From contig JAJAZD010000177.1 in NCBI GenBank assembly GCA_026785945.1, forward strand, positions 1-33,135: a DNA stretch of 33,135 bases, written 5' to 3'. The notes under the pieces were generated by a model. The model was given only the letters and a program-made list of their open reading frames with translations. It did no database searches and was not told the DNA's origin. Each line of letters starts with the position of its first letter. The first letter of the stretch is position 1. Positions 1 to 7,620 of this stretch are shown here, in pieces. This DNA comes from Pseudonocardia sp. GTDB lineage: Bacteria > Actinomycetota > Actinomycetes > Mycobacteriales > Pseudonocardiaceae. The translations under genes and the position numbers were made by a program.

Positions 1-96
1 CCGCCGACTCCGCCGCCGACTCCGCCGCCGACTCCGCCGCCGACTCCGCCGCCGACTCCGCCGCCGACTCCGCCGCCGACTCCGCCGCCGACTCCG
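1..96 (+). repeat. Perfect 12-bp tandem repeat (CCGCCGACTCCG)x8, probably continuing upstream of the window
   Basis: Direct reading: eight identical 12-mers from position 1; frame 1 encodes (PPTP)n. Confidence 0.97.
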
Positions 97-630
97 GCCC
101 AGGTGTCAGCGCAAGCGGCTATCGTCGCGAACAAGATTTCGCGCCGGGCGCTACGGACAGCGATAGCTTCCGCGCTTTTCGCGACGCTGTCAACGGCCTT
201 CACCGGCTGGCAGGCGTATGAAGCAAATCGAGCAAATAATGAGCTGGCGGAGACGCGGGCCGCGAATGTATACTTCGACTTCTTAAGCAGCTTTGCAACT
301 TCGGGCCACTTCGTAGTGGTCAACCAGAACGAGACACCGATTATTGACGTCGTCTACAGCTACGAGGTCAACGGCATCGACCAAGGCGACGACGTCCGCA
401 TTGGAACCGTGCCAGGCTGCTCGAGTGTTCGCTTGACTCCACGAGACGGCACCGCTCAAGCCGAAGGGTTTAAGCCTGCCATTCTTTATTTTACTGAGCT
501 GAATGGAGATTCGTGGCGTCGCGATGAATCATCGAATGACCTTGTCCCTGCAGAGCGCCGAGATTCTCGAGAGCCTAGCCAAGAGAGAACAGCAGGTGCG
601 ATACTGCCTCTTTCGGGGGGCTGCAAATGA
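1..630 (+). CDS. 5'-truncated protein: Pro/Thr-rich linker, one probable TM helix, C-terminal ectodomain of unknown function
   Basis: Frame 1 is open from position 1 through the PPTP repeat into the 103..630 ORF; hydrophobic segment TAIASALFATLSTAFTGW. Confidence 0.7.
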   Translation, partial: PPTPPPTPPPTPPPTPPPTPPPTPPPTPPPTPAQVSAQAAIVANKISRRALRTAIASALFATLSTAFTGWQAYEANRANNELAETRAANVYFDFLSSFATSGHFVVVNQNETPIIDVVYSYEVNGIDQGDDVRIGTVPGCSSVRLTPRDGTAQAEGFKPAILYFTELNGDSWRRDESSNDLVPAERRDSREPSQERTAGAILPLSGGCK

Positions 631-802
631 TTCCTTCAACCCAAGCCCTACTGCGATCCTCGGCAACGGCGCTTTCAGAACGGAATGAGCGTGCTCCCGG
701 GTGATGCTGCACTACTGCGTGACCTGCTGCCTTTAGATGTGCGCACCTGGCTCGACCGGGAGCTGAATCGCGCCCGCTCACTGTGAGGTCGGCCTTGGGG
801 CG

Positions 803-1396
803 CTACCGTAAGCGGGGTCGGATTGGGGGGCGGCTTTTTCGGCCAGCCCATCTCATTCGAAGTTTGCTAGGCATTATTCGGAGGATGAGACCTTTCAATC
901 CCGGAGTGCGACGTAGATCGATCGGCGACGTGAGGTCTCCGGTGGCCCAACGTTGCCACTTGAAGCCGTTGCGGTCGACGAATGACGTGCTCACGCGGTA
1001 CTTGTCTTCCATTGGAAGCGGGAATGGGCTGGCATTGGCGATCGCTACGCACTCGTAGGTGAAGGATTCGCCGGGATCCAGGCGAGACTGGTGTGCGAAT
1101 ACATGCTCGGTCTGTGCCGCGATCAATTGTGAATGTGTGTGGAGCCAAACTTCCGTGACGGGGTACTGGCTAAGGTTCTCGACCATTAGCTGGACGCGGA
1201 TTTTATCAGATCCGATACTCAATGTAGAAATTGGCGCGACAACAATTTGCTTGGCTTGCTCCTGCAGTGCTTCGCGGCGTTGGGATCGAGTCCCACGGCG
1301 CGCCTCGAAGAGGGCCGCCGCCGCAACCACGAAGCTCAGGTATGCAGGCACTGCGCCCCAGTCCAAGCTCACGATCCAACCTCCGTCATGTCGCAT
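803..1396 (-). CDS. Hypothetical membrane-anchored protein with a beta-rich C-terminal domain
   Basis: 197-aa ORF with N-terminal hydrophobic segment VPAYLSFVVAAAALFEA; composition is not GC-driven, and overlapping ORFs are low-complexity. Confidence 0.7.
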   Translation of the reverse strand: MRHDGGWIVSLDWGAVPAYLSFVVAAAALFEARRGTRSQRREALQEQAKQIVVAPISTLSIGSDKIRVQLMVENLSQYPVTEVWLHTHSQLIAAQTEHVFAHQSRLDPGESFTYECVAIANASPFPLPMEDKYRVSTSFVDRNGFKWQRWATGDLTSPIDLRRTPGLKGLILRIMPSKLRMRWAGRKSRPPIRPRLR

Positions 1397-1661
1397 ACTT
1401 CAGCATCATCCAGCGCGACGGCGCGCGGAGCGCGCCCTTGACTACGGGAGAGATCAACGCGGCAACCGCGCACCTGATGTCTACCTGGTCGAGTTGATCT
1501 CTGTCCACCAACTGGTCCACGAACTGCTGCATGCCGGTGCCTGTCATGGCTGACCCGGCACTTGTCGCGCCGGTACCGCGACTGGTCACCGGGCATGTGG
1601 GCGCCAGCGTCCCGACGACGGATCAGATGCTCGCCCCACTGCCGAGTTCGGCTCTCTAGCT

Positions 1662-1705
1662 GGCAAGGCGGGGTGCGCGCCGGCCGGTCCGCACCCCGCC
1701 TTGCC
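1662..1705. terminator. Perfect 16-bp stem hairpin downstream of the protease gene
   Basis: GGCAAGGCGGGGTGCG / CGCACCCCGCCTTGCC separated by 12 nt; no T-tract. Confidence 0.7.
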
Positions 1706-1740
1706 GCTCCGCTCACGGCTGGCCCGGCGAGAAGCGGCCG

Positions 1741-2649
1741 CTACTTGTTGGTCGGGTCAACGTCAGCTGGAGGGGCCGGAGGTTGGGACTGCTGCTCCGC
1801 CAGGTTCACGCTGCGATCAACCTGATGCTCACGGCACAGGGCCGCAACTGTCTCCTCGATAGCGCGCCAGTTGTAAACGACGCCAAGATCGATCATCTGA
1901 TTGACTGCAACTCTCTTGCCGGCAGATCGAGTCACTATTGCGCCAGTCGTTGGCTGTATCATTACGGATGCAACAATTCCGAGTAGCAGTATTCGGGGCG
2001 GCGCGCCGATTGTGATATTGCCATCTTGCTGCACGAGGCCCTGCTGAATGAAAAACACAGGACTACCGCTACTGCCCGGGAAGACTAATGCGTCAATCAG
2101 AAAGGTAGGAGTTCCACTCCAGTCCAATTGTACAGGAGTTGCGGTCACTCCTCGTCGATCGATCGGTGTGTGGTTGACCGAGTCGAAAATCCCGTTTGGG
2201 TAACCAATAAACAGGACATCTTCGATAGCGTCAAGGTCGCCCAGTAACGCATCGTTCGGGTAGAGTTCCCGCCCGCCCATACGGAAGAACGCACTTCGGC
2301 CCTGTTTCTCAATGTCATTAAGCGTAGGGCCGAGGAACATCGCTGCCACGTCGACTTCTGGGTCGGGATGCTCAGTCCATAGCGACTCTGGACTCCGATA
2401 AAGAACGTTGATTGGATTTCCCAGATCCGGCCGGTCATTTGACGGTGGTATCGCGCCGATCAGGCGGATCTTAAGCTGACTGGCACCCGCGATTACGTGC
2501 TTGTTTGTAACTAAGGTTGGGAGGATGCTATCCGTCCCGATAGCTGCATTGTATATAAATCCGGTGCCGCTACTTGTCCCGTCAGGCACCTGCGTTTCGA
2601 TGTAGACCGCATTAAAAAGCAACTGCTTCATTATCGTGTCCACCTGCAT
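1741..2649 (-). CDS. Trypsin-like serine protease
   Basis: Triad-like motifs NKHVI (His), EVDVAAMF (Asp), FPGSSGSPVF (Ser). ORF extends to 2709; internal ATGs at 2649 or 2631 are more likely starts. Confidence 0.82.
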   Translation of the reverse strand: MQVDTIMKQLLFNAVYIETQVPDGTSSGTGFIYNAAIGTDSILPTLVTNKHVIAGASQLKIRLIGAIPPSNDRPDLGNPINVLYRSPESLWTEHPDPEVDVAAMFLGPTLNDIEKQGRSAFFRMGGRELYPNDALLGDLDAIEDVLFIGYPNGIFDSVNHTPIDRRGVTATPVQLDWSGTPTFLIDALVFPGSSGSPVFFIQQGLVQQDGNITIGAPPRILLLGIVASVMIQPTTGAIVTRSAGKRVAVNQMIDLGVVYNWRAIEETVAALCREHQVDRSVNLAEQQSQPPAPPADVDPTNK

Positions 2650-3290
2650 ATGGCAATAATAACAGAATGGGTGGAGGCCATCTGCTGCAGTCGGTAAGTG
2701 CGCAGTCACAGGAGGTGAGCGGTACTATCGAGGCGCCCTCGGCCGGTCATCGTCCACGCTGCGGCGGCGGAGTCCAGGGCGCCGAGCAGGGCGGGCAGTA
2801 CGAGGAGCCGGGGCGGTGTAGGCGGCTGGTGTCGGGTCAGCGAGCGCCCTCACGACACCCTCGCAGAATGATCACAGTTGACCGACCGCAAGTGTGGGGG
2901 AGCGGCGGTGGGGCCGCCCGGGCGTCGGTGCTGGCGACAGCCGCCGCCGAGAGCGGTTGGCATGTGTCGACTGATCACGGGCGGTACTCCGCAGTTTGGA
3001 GTGGGCGTGCCTCGACTGGAGATCGTCCATGCCACGCCGAGTCCGACCGCTGACCAAGATCAAACGTGACGCGGTTCATGACGCGAACTGGAGCCACCCA
3101 CCGACGCCGACGTCGCTCCTGCGTCATGGCTTGCAACGATCGACGCCGGTGATAGCGGTAAGGCGCCACTCCGGCTTCCCTCATAATCCGTCACATCGTG
3201 GTTTGAACCCCACTTGTCGCAAGTGAAAGAGGCGACGAGCTGGGTGCCGATGCGGGACGGCGAGGTCCTCACTGCCCCGCATCGGGAACG

Positions 3291-3497
3291 TCAGTCAGCG
3301 AGCTTGGCGATAGCCTGTGCCCAGAGGAAGTACTTGTTGGTGCCGAGGTCGCGGACGGTCTTGATGTTGAACGCATCCTTGAGGTGCTGGGCGTCGCCTG
3401 CGGAGACGCCTTGCAGGGCGTCAACCGGGGCGGCGGCCAGTTCGGCCAGACTCTTGGATTCGTAGGCCTTATCGACCTTGCTAGCGATGTCGCCCAT
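3291..3497 (-). CDS. Small helix-hairpin-helix-like conserved protein (68 aa)
   Basis: MGDIASKVDKAYESKSLAELAAAPVDALQGVSAGDAQHLKDAFNIKTVRDLGTNKYFLWAQAIAKLAD; HhH-type pattern. Confidence 0.75.
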   Translation of the reverse strand: MGDIASKVDKAYESKSLAELAAAPVDALQGVSAGDAQHLKDAFNIKTVRDLGTNKYFLWAQAIAKLAD

Positions 3498-3529
3498 CGT
3501 TGGGTCCTCCGTTGTTGTCGGCTTGCTAG

Positions 3530-5224
3530 CCCGGATCTTTCGTGCGGGGATGCTGGCTTGATCGACATCGGTGCTGGCCGATGTTGTGGTGGGTATTCTG
3601 TCCGTCGGGTGTGACAGTTCGGCCGAGGTCGCTCGGGTCGCCGGGTTCCACGGGTCCGGTCGGGTTCCTGGGTCGTCGGGACGGGCGGGTGGGGTTCAGC
3701 CGGGGACGGCGAGCGCGCGAAGCCGGGCGAGGGCGTCGAGGGCGACGCCGGCCCAGGGTGCGTGGGCGGGCAGGTGCAGCACGACGCGGCGGGCGTGGCG
3801 GGCGGCGTGGGCGGGCAGGGAGAGGATCCGTAGCCGGAGTCGTTTCGGTTCCCACCGCCGGGCGGGTGCTCGGTGAAAGCAAGCAGTTGGGTCCATGCGG
3901 TGATCTCGCAGGCCAGCGCGACGACGGCCTGCCAGATCCGGTTCTGGTCCAGCTCATGCAGCGGGAGGTTGCGCAGCCCGGTGTCCTTGGCGGCGCGGAT
4001 GCGGTCCTCGGCTCTCGCGCGGCGGCGGTGGCGCAGTTCGAGGTCGGCGAGTTGACGGCCTGGTCCGCCGGGGCGGGTGTTGGTGGCGAACGCGGTGTAG
4101 CGGTGCCCGTCGGGATCGGTCAAACGTAGCTGCGCGCCGGGGTGCGGGCGCTCCTTGCGGACGATCACCCGCATGCCCGCCGGCCACCCGGTCAACGACA
4201 TCAGCCCGGTTGCCTCGATCACCCACGCCCCAGGGCGGGGCTCGCCGCCAGCGTTGTAGGCGGTCTGCCAGTCACCGGCCGGGAGGGCGGCGAGCTGGTC
4301 GACCAGCGGCTGGGTCAGGCCGAACCCGACCGAATAGGAAAGGCGCTGGGTGTGCAGCCAGTCCAGCAGCTCGTGGGTGGCGCCCGCACCGTCGACCCGG
4401 ACCAGGATCTTCCGGCCGGGTCGGTGCCCGGCCCGGTAGGACGGCAGTTGGCGCAGCGCGGCCCGGATGACGGTGAGATGGTCGGCGGCGGTGTTGGAGC
4501 CGGCGTTGCCGGGACGCAGCAGCGCTGCGAGCGGCTCGCCGGTGCCGGCGGCCCCGTGGTCGACGAACGCCCACAGCGGGTGGTGTCCGAACCCGCGCTT
4601 GAACGTCGGTGCCGCGCCTTCCTTGTCGGAGTGGGCGGTGACCAGGGTGGCGTCCACGTCGATGACCAGCGGCGATCCTGCGTCGATGCGGTGGTCGGGG
4701 GCATGATCACCGGCGAACGTCCACGCCCGGGCGCGGGCGGCGGCCCGGGCGGTGTCGATCGCGGCCAGCGCGGCGGTCGCGTCCCGGGCAAGGCGGTCGA
4801 TCGTGCGCGACACCGTCGGGTCCGATGCCACCAACCCGAACACCCGCGGTTCGGCGCGCAGCACCGCGACGTCGGCGAGGCAGTCCCCGCCGACCGCGAG
4901 ACAGAGCGCCAGGTCCAGCAGCACCTTGGCCGGGTCGTGCACCGCCAGCCGTGGCCGCCACCGCGTCAGCGCCAATGACAGGGCCCGGTCGAGCCCGACC
5001 CTGGTGATCGTCTCGGTCAGCAACACCGTCCCGGCGTGCGACACCACCTGTGTCCCGGCCGTGTCGATGTCTGGGCGTGGGTAGACCCCGGTATCCTTCT
5101 TCACCTGGAGGGTGCTCCTGAACTCGCGGACTGTGGGACCTCAGCAATCCCTATTCTCGCTGGTCAGTGGCACCCTCCAGCCATCTGACACGCCCATCAG
5201 GCGAACCGCGATGAAAGCCCCGGG
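3530..5224 (-). mobile_element. IS1380-family-like insertion sequence, about 1.7 kb
   Basis: Terminal inverted repeats CCCGGatCTTTCgtGCGG (left) and CCCGGggCTTTCatcGCGG (reverse complement of right end), flanked on both sides by CTAG (3526-3529, 5225-5228). Confidence 0.8.
3696..5104 (-). pseudogene. IS1380-type transposase with a frameshift near 3860-3868
   Basis: Transposase-like sequence to ...QLLAFTEHP, then coding similarity switches to ARRWEPKRLRLRILSLPAHAARHARRVVLHLPAHAPWAGVALDALARLRALAVPG in another frame, ending at 3696. Confidence 0.8.
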
Positions 5225-5252
5225 CTAGCCGTGGTGAGTGGACGGGGCCACC

Positions 5253-5453
5253 ATGGCAGTACCGGCGGCGCCGCCTCGAGTGGGCATCGCCCTCGCTGCC
5301 AAGATCACGCGCGGGGTCTGGTTAGCGATCACCGCGGACGGCATCGAGTTGATCAATCTGTCAGGGACACCGGCGATCACCCGGTACCGCTACCGCCTGG
5401 ACAACCACCTGAACCACCCGACGACAGGAACCGTAGAGCTCGGTGCTCAGTAG
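5253..5453 (+). CDS. Short hypothetical protein or gene fragment
   Basis: 66-aa ORF MAVPAAPPRVGIALAAKITRGVWLAITADGIELINLSGTPAITRYRYRLDNHLNHPTTGTVELGAQ; plausible composition, no family recognised. Confidence 0.4.
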   Translation: MAVPAAPPRVGIALAAKITRGVWLAITADGIELINLSGTPAITRYRYRLDNHLNHPTTGTVELGAQ

Positions 5454-5734
5454 TTGGCTCGCCGGGTTCGGAGAGCGGTCTGGAGAAACGGGCCGGCGGC
5501 GACACCGGAACCGCGTTCCAGGCCGACTCAACCGCTGCGCCGGCTCATCTGCCTGTGCTCGCCATGCCATCTGGTCAGGCAGGTCGGTCCCACCCGACGT
5601 GGTGGCGCACCCGTAGCGCCCGTGGAATCAAACGTGGTGCGAACTGGAGTTGCCCGGTGGGTCTATCGGTGCCGACGAGCCCAGCTACGACGCTGTTGGT
5701 GCTGGTAGAGGCCCTGGGCTACGCGGACCGCCAG

Positions 5735-5779
5735 CTTTACACCCGAGCGGTCGCAGGTTCGAACCCTGCCGCGCCCACC
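5735..5779 (+). other. tRNA 3'-half fragment (Val-TAC-like): partial anticodon loop, T-arm, acceptor 3' strand
   Basis: CTTTACACCCGAGCGGTCGCAGGTTCGAACCCTGCCGCGCCCACC: canonical T-arm GCAGG-TTCGAAC-CCTGC plus CGCGCCCA; no matching GGGCGCG upstream. Confidence 0.65.
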
Positions 5780-6597
5780 GGTCCGACCAGCGTCGTCACG
5801 GCCCACGTCGCTTCCCACAACGACGCGCAGAGGGGCCTCCGCTCGTGTCACGGCCCGGTCCCCACGCTCTCAGCCGCGAAGGCACGTGACGTACATCACT
5901 GGCGCTGCGGAGTGCCGATCTGCACATTGAAGGGGCCAGGCCCTGACCGGCCGGCAGGCCGCACCGGTCTCCGATACGCCCCGCGACTTCCGTGAGGGCG
6001 AGATCTGCCATCGTCCGATTCGGGAGCGGGCAATGCGCCAATCGAGTGAAGATGAAGATGCAGGTGACTCACCTGTTTCGGACGGGTCCGGTCTGGCTAA
6101 TCTTTGATCGAAAGCCGCCACGAAGCTCGGTCACCTGTCCCAGACCTTGGTGAAATATCTGTCAGAGAATCACCGGAGTATGGGGCGTTCGCTGTGCGAC
6201 GATTCGGCGGAATGGCGCCAATGTGGGTCGACCTGGCTGATCGCCGCACGTCAGCGCGAGGCGGTGCACGCCCGGGGCCGGCGTTCAGCTGCTCCCGGAC
6301 AGTTCTGAACCGCTGGCAGTAATTGCGTATCGGCGCGGTCCGGCGTGCATGACGTGCGGCGGAGAACCTCAGGCTGGAGACAATGACGGACATCCTCGCT
6401 GCCCGCGGCGTCGTGGTCGAGGGTGGAACCGATCCCGCTCCCGGCACCCCCGGCCGACGTGGCGAAGATCCAGCAGCGGCTCGACACTTGCCAGTGGTTG
6501 ATCCCGCCGTTCACCGGCGGGATCTCGGTCCTGACCGCGTTGGCCGGGGATTCGCCGCGCGACCACGTTGCACGACAACCTGAGGAGGAGCTCTTCC

Positions 6598-7620
6598 ATG
6601 AGCGGCAACGCCGTCTTCCACTACACCGACACGGTGATCCTGTCGGTCTGCGGGGTCGACGCGCCCCGCGTCATCACCTCCGACGAGTTCGACGACCGGC
6701 TGGCAGATACCTACGAGCGGGTCCGCCTACGACCGGGGCTGCTGCAGGGCCTGGCCGGTATAACCGAGCGACGATGGTGGCCCCTGGACGTCAGTTTCTC
6801 CGACGCCGCCGCCATGGCCGGGGCGAAGGCGTTGGCCGAGGCAGGCGTCGACCCGGCCCGGGTCGGGCTGCTCATCGACACCTCGGTGGCCCGCGCGCAC
6901 CTCGAACCGTCCGCGGCGGTCGCGGTGCACCATGCGCTGGGCCTGCCCACCGACTGCATCAACTTCGACCTCGCCAACGCCTGCCTGGGGTTTCTCAACG
7001 GCATGCAGTTGGCCGCCACCATGATCGACGCCGGGCGGATCGACTACGCGTTGGTCGTCGATGGGGAGGGCACCCGCCATACCCACGAGATGACGCTGGA
7101 GCGGCTCGCCCGCCCGGAGACCACCCGCGAGGACGTGCTCGCCCAGTTCGCGACGCTCACCCTCGGCTCCGGCGCGGCCGCAATGGTCCTGGGCCGAGCC
7201 GATGCGCATCCCGACGGTCACCGTTTCCTCGGCGGGGTGATGCGCTCGGCCACCGAGCATCACGAGCTGTGCATCGGTGACCTGGAGTCCATGCGTACCG
7301 ACGCCAAAGGTCTCCTCGACGCCGGCGTCGCTCTCGGGCAGGCCGTGTGGGCCGACGCCCGCGACGAGTTCGAGTGGGCGGACATGGACTGCTACATCGC
7401 GCACCAGGTGTCGCAGGTCCACACTCGCGCCATGTGCCGCGCGCTGGATCTCGACGTCGATCGGGTGCCGCTGACGTTCCCGACGCGGGGCAACATGGGC
7501 CCAGCCGCGGTGCCGTTCACCCTCGCGGCGCAGGCCGACCGGCTCGATACCGGGGACCGGGTGCTGTTGGTGGGCGTCGGTTCCGGGCTCAACGCCTGCT
7601 TCGCGGAGGTGGTGTGGTGA
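6598..7620 (+). CDS. oleA: OleA-type thiolase (Claisen condensation of acyl-CoAs)
   Basis: Thiolase fold with NACLGF (Cys), IAHQVSQVH (His), GNMGP (Asn) and HLEPS motif; RBS GAGGAGGAG; followed by oleBC and oleD homologues. Confidence 0.9.
   Translation: MSGNAVFHYTDTVILSVCGVDAPRVITSDEFDDRLADTYERVRLRPGLLQGLAGITERRWWPLDVSFSDAAAMAGAKALAEAGVDPARVGLLIDTSVARAHLEPSAAVAVHHALGLPTDCINFDLANACLGFLNGMQLAATMIDAGRIDYALVVDGEGTRHTHEMTLERLARPETTREDVLAQFATLTLGSGAAAMVLGRADAHPDGHRFLGGVMRSATEHHELCIGDLESMRTDAKGLLDAGVALGQAVWADARDEFEWADMDCYIAHQVSQVHTRAMCRALDLDVDRVPLTFPTRGNMGPAAVPFTLAAQADRLDTGDRVLLVGVGSGLNACFAEVVW

Noticed and set aside
1-96. CRISPR array
   Set aside because: Contiguous 12-bp repeat without spacers, encoding a Pro/Thr linker.
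3269-3695. C-terminal tail of the 611-aa transposase ORF
   Set aside because: Out-of-frame translation after the frameshift and antisense/other-frame reading beyond the IS end; not a real domain.
4142-4978. 278-aa plus-strand ORF inside the IS
   Set aside because: Antisense to the transposase; low-complexity, no domain.
5700-5779. Complete tRNA gene
   Set aside because: No GGGCGCG 5' acceptor strand and the anticodon stem does not pair; only a 3' fragment is supported.
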